DNA of 64,000 nt from CAVVSD01 sp963837655. Its GTDB lineage: Bacteria; Actinomycetota; Thermoleophilia; Solirubrobacterales; Solirubrobacteraceae. Position numbers and translations under genes: made by a program. Below the pieces are notes generated by a model. That model searched no databases. It worked only from the letters and a program-made list of their open reading frames with translations, and had not been told where the DNA came from. Positions 17,227 to 25,015 of this stretch are shown piece after piece. Location: NCBI GenBank assembly GCA_963837655.1, contig CAWIOK010000005.1, forward strand, positions 310,001-374,000. The letters are read 5' to 3'. Each line of letters begins with the position of its first letter. Position 1 is the stretch's first letter.

Positions 17227-18253
17227 CGCGCAGCCGCGGCCACTTCGGCGCGCGGACGACGACCCGGAAGCCACCGTCGGCGGACAGCCTCGCCGCCTTG
17301 CGCACCGTCACCCAACGGTGCCGGACACGGCGCTGCACGCGCACGCGGCTCCGCGGAGTGTGGTTGACGACATGCCCGCTGATCGCGAACCGCCGCGGAC
17401 CGAGGCGCCGCACGTCCTCGACGATGGGCCGCTGGCGGACGACCGCGTGCGTCCCCGAGGACGCCACGACCTGCATCACCGGCGAGGTCGACGCCGCGAT
17501 CCACGACGCGATCCCGGGGGCCGACAGCCGGGTGTAGATCCCCGGAGCGCGGCCGCACCCGCGGCCGTTGGAGATCACACCGATCTGCACGGTGCTCCTG
17601 CCGGAGGACACGACGAGCGGTCCGCCGCTGTCCCCCTGGCATGCGTCGGCCACCGCGCCCTGCGAGCCGGCGCACAACTGGGTCGCAGGGTCGAAGCCCG
17701 GGGCAAGCGCCGCGACGCACGCCGCGTCGTCGGTGACCGTCGTGGCGCCGCGCTGCAGCCACGCGGTCTGCGTGCGCTGTCCCTCGGCGAGCGCGCCCCA
17801 GCCGAGGACGGTGGCGGGCGTGCCGCCGGCGACGTCCGCGCCGGAGGCGACGAGCCCGACCGGCGCCGCGACGACCGGCGCCGCGAGGTGCAGGAGCGCC
17901 ACGTCGTCGCGGAACGTCGCCGGGTCGAAGCCGGGATGGACGACCACCGACGCGACGCGCACGAGTTGCCCGCCGGTGTCGAGCAGGTTCGTGCGGCCCG
18001 TGAGCACCTGCGCGCCGCTGCCCCCGATCCGGGTCGCGCAGTGCGCTGCGGTCAGGACGGTCCTGGCGTCGATCAGGCTGCCGGCGCAGAAGATCCGCTG
18101 CCAGTCCTCGGCCGAGCTCGTCGCGCCGGTCAGCAGCGCCACGGCGAACGGCGCGTCGCCCGCCGGCACGTTGGAGCCCCGGACGACGGCCGAAGCCGCC
18201 GCTGGGAACGCCAGCGCCGCGAGCACGATGCAGACGACCAGAATGTGGCGCAT
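17195..18253 (-). CDS. Secreted trypsin-like serine protease (S1 family)
   Basis: A 352-residue preprotein with a signal peptide at about 1-22 (AAASA). The catalytic triad is His71 (VLTAAHC), Asp117 (RDDVALL) and Ser209 (CQGDSGGP). Cysteine pairs expected of chymotrypsin folds are visible around 56/72 and 205. The mature N-terminus VVRGSNVPAGDAPF resembles the activation site of trypsins, suggesting that removing a short pro-segment activates it. After the protease domain (ends near 262) there is an 85-residue basic tail with RVRVQRRVRHRWVTVRKAA, probably a small beta-domain for wall or polymer binding. It acts outside the cell. Confidence 0.9.
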   Translation of the reverse strand: MRHILVVCIVLAALAFPAAASAVVRGSNVPAGDAPFAVALLTGATSSAEDWQRIFCAGSLIDARTVLTAAHCATRIGGSGAQVLTGRTNLLDTGGQLVRVASVVVHPGFDPATFRDDVALLHLAAPVVAAPVGLVASGADVAGGTPATVLGWGALAEGQRTQTAWLQRGATTVTDDAACVAALAPGFDPATQLCAGSQGAVADACQGDSGGPLVVSSGRSTVQIGVISNGRGCGRAPGIYTRLSAPGIASWIAASTSPVMQVVASSGTHAVVRQRPIVEDVRRLGPRRFAISGHVVNHTPRSRVRVQRRVRHRWVTVRKAARLSADGGFRVVVRAPKWPRLRVTVVGRRPAR

Positions 18254-18310
18254 CGGCGCGCATCCTGAACGGTGCGCGCCCCCAAAGTCAATACGCCGAG
18301 TGTTGGTGCG

Positions 18311-18682
18311 TCACGCGTGCTCGGCAGGACGCCGCCTGCGCGGCCCCTCGACGAAGGCCGAGTACACCGCGAGCAGCGCCCTGCGCTGGGCCGCGTTGAG
18401 CCGCGGGTCGGCCTTCACGGCATCGACCACCGACGGGCCTTCGGCGTCCGGTTCGTCGACGTCGATCCCCGCCTGCTCGTACAGCGCGTCGGAGGTCGTG
18501 CGCAGCGCCGTGGCGATCGATTCGAGCACCCGCTCGGACGGTTCGCGGAGGCCGCGCTCGATCTGCGAGAGGTAGGGATTGGAGATCCCGACCAACTCCG
18601 AGAACTGGCGCATCGACATCGCGGACAGCTCGCGCTGCCGGCGGATGATCTCCCCGAGCGCGCTGGGCGGTTCCTCGGCCAC
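18311..18682 (-). CDS. XRE-family helix-turn-helix regulator next to PHA genes
   Basis: A 123-residue protein. The Cro/CI-type HTH spans about residues 9-63: GEIIRRQRELSAMSMRQFSE, VGISNPYLSQIERGLREPSE, then VLESIATALRTTSDALYEQAG. An acidic C-terminal tail with LNAAQRRALLAVYSAFV follows. The start is GTG 18682, chosen because the HTH begins just after it; the longer frame upstream is the antisense of the PhaR-like gene. It is divergent from the PHA operon by 39 bp and is the natural candidate to control it; similar small XRE genes sit beside PHA genes in other actinobacteria as far as I recall. Confidence 0.8.
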   Translation of the reverse strand: MAEEPPSALGEIIRRQRELSAMSMRQFSELVGISNPYLSQIERGLREPSERVLESIATALRTTSDALYEQAGIDVDEPDAEGPSVVDAVKADPRLNAAQRRALLAVYSAFVEGPRRRRPAEHA

Positions 18683-18721
18683 GCGGGCGAGGATAGAGTG
18701 GGCGCGACCCCGGGTAGCGAG

Positions 18722-19111
18722 GTGAACGTGGCGGAGGACCGACCCAGTCCGGCCGACGAGGTGCAGCGCCTCTACAACGAGGCGGAGACCCAGATGGCCG
18801 GTGCCATGGAGGATCTCGTCTCGCGGGACAGCTTCGGCGTGCTCCTCGTGCGGACGACCGAGAACGTCATGGGGGTCACCCAGATCCTCACCGGGGCGAT
18901 CGACCTCGTCGTGCGCAACCTGCGCCTCGCCGGGCGTCCCGACGTGACGCGCCTGGCGCGCCAGATCGCGCGGACCGAGGACAAGCTGGAGATGGTCCTG
19001 CAGGAGGTCGAGCGGCTCAGCGAGCGAGTCGAGGCCCTGCAACCGCCCCCGGCGCCCAACGGGGCCAACGGGGGCACCACACCTGCGCGGCGACGCAAGA
19101 CGAGCGCCTGA
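18722..19111 (+). CDS. PhaR/PhaE-like small subunit of PHA synthase (or phasin-like)
   Basis: A 129-residue helical protein. After a polar start it has EVQRLYNEAETQMAGAMEDL, VMGVTQILTGAIDLVVRNLR, and an ending motif DVTRLARQIARTEDKLEMVL followed by a coiled coil ERLSERVEAL and a Pro/Gly/Lys tail. A terminal helix of the form DVxxLARxxxxxEDKxE resembles the C-terminus of PhaE/PhaR, the non-catalytic subunits that activate class III/IV PHA synthases. It ends 4 bp before phaC, supporting a two-subunit synthase. Starts GTG 18722, 18728 and 18698 are all possible. It could instead be a granule-bound phasin. Confidence 0.6.
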   Translation: MNVAEDRPSPADEVQRLYNEAETQMAGAMEDLVSRDSFGVLLVRTTENVMGVTQILTGAIDLVVRNLRLAGRPDVTRLARQIARTEDKLEMVLQEVERLSERVEALQPPPAPNGANGGTTPARRRKTSA

Positions 19112-19115
19112 CGCG

Positions 19116-20168
19116 ATGGCGCCCACCCTGGCCCAGATCGCGCGCACGCCGGTGGCCGCGATCGAGATGGCCAACATCCTGCTGACGACGCACGACGCGA
19201 CCATCGGCGCGACGCCCAAGGACGTCGTCTGGACGCACCGCACGACGACGCTGTATCGCTACCGGTCGAACCTGCGCACGAAGGCCGTGCCGGTCCTGCT
19301 CGTCTTCGCGCTGATCAACCGCCCGGACATCTTCGACCTGCGTCCGGGCAACTCGTTCGTGGAGTACCTGCTCGACGAGGGCTACGACGTCTTCCTCGTC
19401 GACTGGGGCGTCCCCGGCGAAGAGGACTCCGACATCGGGCTGGACTCCTACGTCTGCGACGCCCTGCCCTGGGCGATGCGCGAGACGCTGCGCGCCAGCG
19501 GCCAGGACGAGCTGAGCCTCGTCGGCTGGTGCATCGGCGGCGCGCTCGTCGCGATGCACGCGGCGAGCGACCCCACCAGTCCCGCTCGCAACCTCGTCCT
19601 GCTCACGACGCCGGTCGACACGCGCGGGTCGCTGTACGCCAAGTGGGTCGGGCGGCCGGACTTCGACGCGGGCTACGTCGCCGACACGCTCGGGGTCATC
19701 CCGGGTGCGGGCGTCGACGTGATGAACAAGATGATGAAGCCGGTCTCGAACTTCTGGACCACCTACCGGACCCTCTGGGGTCAGGTGCTGGAGGGGACGG
19801 TGCGGCGCGAGGCGTACCAGACGATGGCGAAGTGGGTGGCCGACAACCCGCCGTTCGCGGGTCGCGCCTACCGCGAGTGGATCGAGGCGATGTACCAGCG
19901 CAACGAGCTCGTCGCGGGCACGCTGCGGCTGCGCGGTAGGCGCGTCGACCTGCGCAACATCGAGCAGAACCTTCTCGTCGTGACCGCGGGGGCCGACCAC
20001 ATCGCGCCTCGGCAAGGGACGCTGCCGCTGCTCGACCTCGTGTCGAGCGCGGACGTCGAGCACCTCGATCGCCCTGGCGGCCACATCGGTCTCATGGCAG
20101 GCTCGAGGGCACGAACCGACATCTGGCCCGAGATCGCCGGCTGGCTGGCCGAGCGCTCGGACTCCTGA
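19116..20168 (+). CDS. phaC: Poly(3-hydroxyalkanoate) synthase catalytic subunit, class III/IV
   Basis: A 350-residue alpha/beta-hydrolase-fold enzyme. The lipase-like box is GWCIGG with nucleophile Cys139; Asp294 (TAGADHIAP) and His323 (GGHIG) complete the triad. FALINRPDIFDLRPGNSFVEYLL, DVFLVDWGVP and WVADNPPFAGR are typical PhaC blocks. At about 350 residues it is the short form that needs a partner subunit (PhaE or PhaR), unlike the roughly 590-residue class I enzymes, which fits the small gene just upstream. It polymerises (R)-3-hydroxyacyl-CoA into storage granules. It is followed by phaB after 39 bp in the same operon. Confidence 0.92.
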   Translation: MAPTLAQIARTPVAAIEMANILLTTHDATIGATPKDVVWTHRTTTLYRYRSNLRTKAVPVLLVFALINRPDIFDLRPGNSFVEYLLDEGYDVFLVDWGVPGEEDSDIGLDSYVCDALPWAMRETLRASGQDELSLVGWCIGGALVAMHAASDPTSPARNLVLLTTPVDTRGSLYAKWVGRPDFDAGYVADTLGVIPGAGVDVMNKMMKPVSNFWTTYRTLWGQVLEGTVRREAYQTMAKWVADNPPFAGRAYREWIEAMYQRNELVAGTLRLRGRRVDLRNIEQNLLVVTAGADHIAPRQGTLPLLDLVSSADVEHLDRPGGHIGLMAGSRARTDIWPEIAGWLAERSDS

Positions 20169-20207
20169 AGCGAACCTCCCCTGGGGAGGGGAGAGAAGAG
20201 GGGAAGC

Positions 20208-21035
20208 ATGACCACCGCCCACGCAGCTCCACCCGACGCAGGCACGGGGACCCGTGCGCTCGAGGGGCGCGTCGCACTCGTCACCGGAGGGACACGCGGG
20301 ATCGGGGCCGCCATCTCCCGCAGCCTCGGCCTGGCGGGCGCGATCGTCGCCGCGGGCTACACGCGCGACGACGAGGCCGCCGCGCGCTTCATCAAGGATG
20401 TCGACATCTCCGACGACCGGCGCGGCACCGTGCACCGCGGCAACGTCGGCAACCCGGAGGACTGCGAGCGCGTCGTGCAGGAGGTCATCGACCAGCACGG
20501 CCGCCTGGACATCCTCATCAACAACGCGGGCATCACGAGCGACAAGCCGGTCCTCAAGATGAGCTACGAGGACTGGGACAAGGTCATCCGGGTGAACCTG
20601 TCCGGCGCGTTCTACATGGCGAAGCCCGCGCTGCAGCACATGGTCGACCGCGGCAGCGGCCGGATCGTGAACATCTCCTCGGTCATCGGCCAGCAGGGCA
20701 ACATCGGCCAGGCGAACTACGCGTCCTCGAAGGCCGGCATGCTCGGCCTCACGATGACGCTCGCGCGGGAGGCCGCGCACGCGCTGAAGAAGGCCGACAA
20801 GCTCCTCGCCGGCGGCCCGGGCCTGACGGTGAACACGGTCGCGCCGGGCTACATCAACACCGAGATGGTGCAGACGGTCCCCGAGAAGGTCCTCGACATG
20901 ATCAAGGGCAAGATCCCCCTCGCCCGCCTCGGGGAGCCTGAGGAGATCGCCCGCGTCGTGCAGTTCCTGTGCGACGACGACTCGTCGTACATCACCGGGC
21001 AGGTCTGGGCCGTCAACGGCGGCATGGAGATGTAG
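20208..21035 (+). CDS. phaB: Acetoacetyl-CoA reductase / 3-oxoacyl reductase (SDR)
   Basis: A 275-residue SDR with a 20-residue Ala/Pro-rich N-terminal extension. The cofactor site is TGGTRGIG at 26-33, NAG follows near 106, and the catalytic Ser and YASSK lie near 163-180. A segment KKADKLLAGGPGLTVNTVAPGYI is slightly longer than in typical PhaB. The conserved IxTEMVQTVPEKVL and KIPLARLGEPEEIARV match NADPH-dependent acetoacetyl-CoA reductases that supply (R)-3-hydroxybutyryl-CoA to PhaC. A very purine-rich ribosome site (GAGGGGAGAG followed by AGAGGGGAAG) precedes the ATG. Confidence 0.85.
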   Translation: MTTAHAAPPDAGTGTRALEGRVALVTGGTRGIGAAISRSLGLAGAIVAAGYTRDDEAAARFIKDVDISDDRRGTVHRGNVGNPEDCERVVQEVIDQHGRLDILINNAGITSDKPVLKMSYEDWDKVIRVNLSGAFYMAKPALQHMVDRGSGRIVNISSVIGQQGNIGQANYASSKAGMLGLTMTLAREAAHALKKADKLLAGGPGLTVNTVAPGYINTEMVQTVPEKVLDMIKGKIPLARLGEPEEIARVVQFLCDDDSSYITGQVWAVNGGMEM

Positions 21036-21055
21036 ACAGCCGGTTGGATGGCGGG

Positions 21056-21321
21056 ATGCCGACCGCGAACGTCAACGGGATCCAGATCAACTACGAGCTC
21101 GAGGGCGGGGGACCGGAGACGGTCGTCCTCGTCAACGGGCTCGCCGACACCCTCGACACCTGGGTCCTGCAGATGGACGCGCTGCTCGGTGCCGGCTACC
21201 GGGTGCTGCGCTTCGACAACCGGGCGCGCGATGGGCGACGACGAAGGGCGGCCACGCGTGCCTGTGGGAGTCGCCGGGCGAGTTCAACGCGACGGTGGTG
21301 GACTTCCTGGCCGGCGGGTGA
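21056..21321 (+). pseudogene. Alpha/beta hydrolase remnant with a large internal deletion
   Basis: ATG 21056 begins MPTANVNGIQINYELEGGGP and goes on through VVLVNGLADTLDTW, ALLGAGYRVLRFDNR, the first 55 or so residues of a standard alpha/beta hydrolase. The frame then loses homology. Near 21240, in another frame, comes TKGGHACLWESPGEFNATVV then DFLAGG and TGA at 21319-21321, a perfect hydrolase C-terminus with the catalytic His. The nucleophile elbow, cap and acid (about 170 residues) are missing, so no active enzyme can be made. The junction is around 21226-21243. It follows phaB by 20 bp and abuts the convergent reductase. Confidence 0.7.
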
Positions 21322-21323
21322 GG

Positions 21324-22272
21324 TCAGAGATCCAGGACCAGGCGGTCCGTCCGGCTCGACGAGCAGCAGATCATCATCTTCGTGTTCAGCGACTTCTCGT
21401 CGTCCGACAGCACCCAGTCGCGGTGATCGGGCACGCCCTCCAGCACGGTCGTCTCGCACGTGCCACAGATGCCCTGCGTACAGGAGTAGTTGTGGCTGAT
21501 CCCGTGCTGCAGCAGCGTCTCCAGGATCGTGACTCCCTCCTCCACCTCCAGCTCGCGCCCGCTGCGGGCGAGCACCACGGTGTACGTGCCGTCCGGTGTG
21601 GCTGCGGGCGCCGGCGCGAAGTGCTCCAGCCGCACGCGATGGGGTTCGAGGTGTGCGGTCGCCGCGCCAGAGGCGTCCAGCATGGGACCCGGCCCGCAGC
21701 AGTACAGGTAGCTGTCGGGGGGAGCGGCGTCGACGATCGCGGCGAGGTCGATGACCTGGCCGCCGGCCTCCCGATCGGAGTGCAGCCGCACGCGCGCGCA
21801 GGCGCGCACCGCGAGCGCGCGGATCGGCTCGAGGAACGCGGGATGCTCCTCGGCCCGGCAGGCGTAGTGCATCTCCCAGGAGCGCCCGAGCCGAGCCGGT
21901 GGATCATGGACCAGATGGGGTGACGCCGATGCCGCCGGCGACGAACACCGAATGGGGCGCATCCTCGACCAGCGGGAAGCCGTTGGAGGGCCCGACGACG
22001 CTCAGCCTGTCGCCGACCCTGATCCGCTCGTGGATGAACCGCGAGCCTCCCCGGCTCGCGCGATCGAGATTGACCGCGATCGCATAGCGCGAGGTCTCGC
22101 CCTGAGGGTTCACGAGCGAGTAGCTGCGGACGAGCCCGTTGGCGAGCGCGACGTCGATATGGGCGCCCGCCGTGAACGACGGCAGCGCCGTGCCGTCGAC
22201 GGGACGCAGGTCGACTCCGACGATCCCGGTGGCCTCGTGCGTCAGCGACTTGACGTAGACGTCGTGCTGCAC
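21324..22272 (-). pseudogene. Phthalate-dioxygenase-reductase-like flavin/[2Fe-2S] reductase, frameshifted
   Basis: The N-terminal frame from ATG 22272 gives a ferredoxin-NADP reductase-type FMN domain (SFTAGAHIDVALANGLVRSY, SRYAIAVNLD, then FVAGGIGVTP). Near 21914-21922 it shifts; the next frame holds IWSMIHRLG, then near 21890 a third frame gives RSWEMHYACRAEEHPAF, LYCCGPGPML and a C-terminal plant-type ferredoxin with CTQGICGTC, VPDHRDWVLSDDEK and ICCSSSR. This is the PDR/VanB layout that feeds electrons to Rieske oxygenases or O-demethylases. A missing C in a run, plus an apparent 5-base CTCGG duplication, account for the breaks. All cluster ligands are still encoded. It lies 12 bp after the FAD hydroxylase. 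Confidence 0.75.
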
Positions 22273-22284
22273 GGGATCCGCTCC

Positions 22285-23640
22285 CTAGACCGCGACGAGG
22301 TGCTGATCCAGCGCGGCCCACCCGGCTCCCTGCGCCTGCCACTGCCGCGCAACGTCTCCCGTCGTGTCGACGTGGGTGCCGGTTGCGATCGACGGCTCGG
22401 CACCCATCGGCAGGACGGTGCCGGGGCACGCGCGATGTCGCATGCCGTCCGCGGCGCGAGGATCAGCGTGTGCCCCGCGTGCCGGGTCACATCGAACAGC
22501 CGCAGCCGCGGCTCCAACTGGCCGTCGACGACGCGGTCGCCGGCCGCCGGGCCCGTGAGATCCGGATCGTGCCCGGCCCGCAGCTGGTCGCGGTAGTTGT
22601 AGGACAGGCCCGAGATGCGGTACGTCGCGGCGTCGTGCCAGCCGGGCGCGCGTCATCTCGATGCGGTCGGTGAGACCCTGACCGTGGCCCATGATGATCT
22701 CGTGCATCGCGTGCGTGCCCTCCAGCAGCTGCTGGGCCACGGGCGCCCGCTCGGGCTCATAGGTGTCCAGCAGCTCGGGCCGTGCCTCGCCCCGCTCGAC
22801 CATCGCCACCTTCCAGGCGAGGTTGAAGGCGTCCTGCATGCTGACGTTCATGCCGCTGCCGCCCGACGGCGAGTGGCAGTGAGCTGCATCGCCCGCGAGG
22901 AACACCGACCCCCTGCGATAGCCCGAGGCCATCCGCTTCAGGATCCGCCACTTGGTCGCCCACGCGGGCTCGTCGAGACGCGCCGTGTCGTCGAACTCGC
23001 TGACGTAGTCCTGGAACGCCTCGCGCGTCTCCCCGATGCTGGACCGCTCGGCCTTGCCGAGATCGCTGATCAGCACCCGGTAGGTGGTTCCCGGCAGTTT
23101 CGTGATCAGCACGAACTTGTCCTGGCCGATGAAGTAGTGGATCCAGTCGTCGCCGCTCTGCAGGTCCGTGATCCCGACGTCCATCATCTGCAGGACGTTC
23201 TCCCGGTAATCCTCGCCGTCGTAGGTGCACCCGAGGGCCTCCCGGACGCGGCTGCGCACGCCGTCGGCCCCGATCACCCATCTCGGCCGCACGGTCTCCT
23301 TGGTGCCGTCGGCCAGTCGCAGGTCGGCCTCCACGCCGTCGGCGCCCTCGCGCAGCGCCAGCAGCTGGACGCCCCACTCGGGCCGGAAGTCGTACGCGGC
23401 CTCCAGGTGCTGACGGAGCACGCGCTCGGTCTCGTTCTGGTTGTAGATCAGGATGAACGGATACCGGCCCGGCAGGGTCGAGAAGTCGAGCGTCGGGCGT
23501 TCGTCGGTGTTCTCGAAGTCGAAGGTGAACCCATTGCTCTTCACCCCGTTCTCGAGATAGCGGAGGAGCTCGATCGCCGCGATGAGGCCGGTCGGCCCTC
23601 CGCCGACGATGAGCACGGGTGCATCTGCGGACGGGCTCAT
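22285..23640 (-). CDS. FAD-dependent aromatic hydroxylase (PheA/TfdB type), internally damaged
   Basis: The open frame is 451 residues from ATG 23640. The FAD site VLIVGGGPTGLIAAIELL is followed directly by RYLENGVKSNGFTF; roughly 40-60 residues normally found here (the second FAD strand and the RTLE region) appear deleted near 23556-23562. Intact parts are RYPFILIYNQNETERVLRQHL, VIGADGVRSRVR, and GSVFLAGDAAHCHSPSGGSG with the second FAD motif. Near 22642 the frame slips: GWHDAATYRISGLSYNY and TRHAGHTLILAP are encoded in another frame, before the original frame resumes with VLPMGAEPSIATGTHVDTTG. The family (expected about 530-590 residues) hydroxylates phenols using NAD(P)H and O2. As written it is probably inactive. 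Confidence 0.7.
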   Translation of the reverse strand: MSPSADAPVLIVGGGPTGLIAAIELLRYLENGVKSNGFTFDFENTDERPTLDFSTLPGRYPFILIYNQNETERVLRQHLEAAYDFRPEWGVQLLALREGADGVEADLRLADGTKETVRPRWVIGADGVRSRVREALGCTYDGEDYRENVLQMMDVGITDLQSGDDWIHYFIGQDKFVLITKLPGTTYRVLISDLGKAERSSIGETREAFQDYVSEFDDTARLDEPAWATKWRILKRMASGYRRGSVFLAGDAAHCHSPSGGSGMNVSMQDAFNLAWKVAMVERGEARPELLDTYEPERAPVAQQLLEGTHAMHEIIMGHGQGLTDRIEMTRARLARRRDVPHLGPVLQLPRPAAGRARSGSHGPGGRRPRRRRPVGAAAAAVRCDPARGAHADPRAADGMRHRACPGTVLPMGAEPSIATGTHVDTTGDVARQWQAQGAGWAALDQHLVAV

Positions 23641-23930
23641 GAGACCCGCGCGGCGGCGTCGGCGACGTCGCGATGGAGGGCGAGCAGATCGTCGATGCGC
23701 TCGTTCGCCGGTCGCCGGCCCCAGCCGCATTGCGTCGCCACGCCGAAGTCCGCGAGGTGGCGGCGCGCGAGATCCACACGCCGCAGTGCGCTGTCGAGAC
23801 CGTCGTGCAGCGTGCTGATCCGGTCGCCGAGCGCCTCCCCGCCGTTGTGCAGCACCTCCTCGGCGCCCCAGCCGTCGTCGGGACGCGCGACGCTGCCGAC
23901 CAGCATGACCGTGCCTGTGTCCGTGCTCAT
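23637..23930 (-). CDS. MetE-like protein remnant: N- and C-terminal ends joined, core missing
   Basis: A 97-residue frame overlapping both neighbours by ATGA/stop. Residues 6-44 (VMLVGSVARPDDGWGAEEVL, GEALGDRISTLHDG) match the N-terminus of the intact MetE-like protein at 26018-27067. Residues 45-97 (RRVDLARRHLADFGVATQCG, then WGRRPANERIDDLLALHRDV) match its C-terminus. The roughly 240-residue TIM-barrel centre is absent; the join falls near 23800 at a shared Asp-Gly. An in-frame deletion of this size cannot leave a working barrel. It was presumably a second copy of the methyltransferase-like gene in this operon. Confidence 0.65.
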   Translation of the reverse strand: MSTDTGTVMLVGSVARPDDGWGAEEVLHNGGEALGDRISTLHDGLDSALRRVDLARRHLADFGVATQCGWGRRPANERIDDLLALHRDVADAAARVS

Positions 23931-24949
23931 GTCGCTGTGCTCCTCTCCTCGTCTGGTGCGGTGCCGGCGTATGCCCCGGCCAGGACCTGCCGGGCCTGTG
24001 CGAGACCGACGCCGAGCTCCTCCTCGAGCAGCAGGGCGGCGTCGTCGAGATCGCCCTCGTCCAGGCCGATCTCCGCGAGCGTGTGGGCGCCCGGCAGCCG
24101 GGCCAGCAGCTCGTGCAGTGCCATCGCGGCGTCCGGCGCGCCGAGTGCAGCGGCCACGCGTGCCATCTCCGCGGGGTGCGCGGGCTCGAGCAGCGCCGTG
24201 GCCTGCGGCAGCACGATCGCGTGCAGCTCGGCGTGCGGCAGGTCGTAGCTGCCGCCGAGGACATGGCAGATCTTGTGGTGCAGGCCGGTGCCCCCGACCG
24301 CAAGGGCGGTCGCCGCGAGGAACGCCCCTTGCAGCGTGACCACCGGGTCGCCGGTGTCCAGTCCGCGCGCGAGCGTCCGGATCGCCCCCTCGGCGATGAG
24401 CGAGGTCACGGGATTGGCGCCCGGGCCGTAGAACGCCTCCACGGCATGCGCCATCGCGTTCATCGCGCTCGCCGCGGCGATGCCGGCCGGGAGCGTCGCG
24501 AGCAGGTCGGGGTCGTAGACGACGAGTCGCGGCACGACGTCGGGGGAGACGCCGGTCCGCTTGCGGCGGCCGTCGGTCATCCCGTAGATCGGCGTCATCT
24601 CCGAGCCCGCGTACGTCGTCGGGACCGCCGCGATCGGGAGCCCGAGCTCCAGTGCTACCGCCTTCGCGGCACCGGTCGTCGACCCGCCTCCGACGCTCAG
24701 CAGCCAGTCCGCCCGCACGTCCAGCGCAGCCGTCCGGGCCGCCTCGGCGACCTCGGAGGGCACGTGCGCGCGGACGCCGGTGAAGGCCCCTGCCACGGGC
24801 ACGTCGAGCTGGTCGGCGAACCGCGGGTCGCTGACGAGCAGCACGCGCCGCGCACCCAGGGCTTGGAGCTCTGAGGCGAGGTGTGTCCGGCTCGTGCCGC
24901 GGCCGAAGACGACCCTGCCGGGCGCCGGCTGGTAGGTGAACGTCTCCAC
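23927..24949 (-). CDS. Maleylacetate reductase (iron-containing alcohol dehydrogenase family)
   Basis: A 340-residue protein starting at GTG 24949 with a GGAGG ribosome site. The NAD-binding GGGSTTGAAKAVAL is at 87-100, an AVPTTYAGSEMTPIYG block follows, then metal-site residues in AMAHAVEAFYG and GLHHKICHVLGG. Length and the PTTYAGSEMT motif fit maleylacetate reductases, which use NAD(P)H to turn maleylacetate into 3-oxoadipate, the last step before the TCA cycle in hydroquinone, hydroxyquinol and resorcinol degradation. It sits downstream of a ring-cleavage dioxygenase in the same operon, which supports the assignment. The coding sequence looks undamaged. Confidence 0.88.
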   Translation of the reverse strand: METFTYQPAPGRVVFGRGTSRTHLASELQALGARRVLLVSDPRFADQLDVPVAGAFTGVRAHVPSEVAEAARTAALDVRADWLLSVGGGSTTGAAKAVALELGLPIAAVPTTYAGSEMTPIYGMTDGRRKRTGVSPDVVPRLVVYDPDLLATLPAGIAAASAMNAMAHAVEAFYGPGANPVTSLIAEGAIRTLARGLDTGDPVVTLQGAFLAATALAVGGTGLHHKICHVLGGSYDLPHAELHAIVLPQATALLEPAHPAEMARVAAALGAPDAAMALHELLARLPGAHTLAEIGLDEGDLDDAALLLEEELGVGLAQARQVLAGAYAGTAPDEERSTAT

Positions 24950-24975
24950 GTTGGGGCCTCCGGATGGAGAGAGGA

Positions 24976-25002
24976 CCCGGCGGCGAGGACGAAGCCGCCG
25001 GG
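24976..25002 (-). terminator. Hairpin between dioxygenase and maleylacetate reductase genes
   Basis: CCCGGCGGC at 24976-24984 pairs perfectly with GCCGCCGGG at 24994-25002 (9 bp, 9-base loop) in the 66-bp gap between two genes of the same operon. On the minus strand it is followed by the pyrimidine-rich TCCTCTCTCC. It may be a partial terminator or a processing/stability element that lowers expression of the distal, now damaged, genes. Confidence 0.5.
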
Positions 25003-25015
25003 CCGCAGGTGGTCG

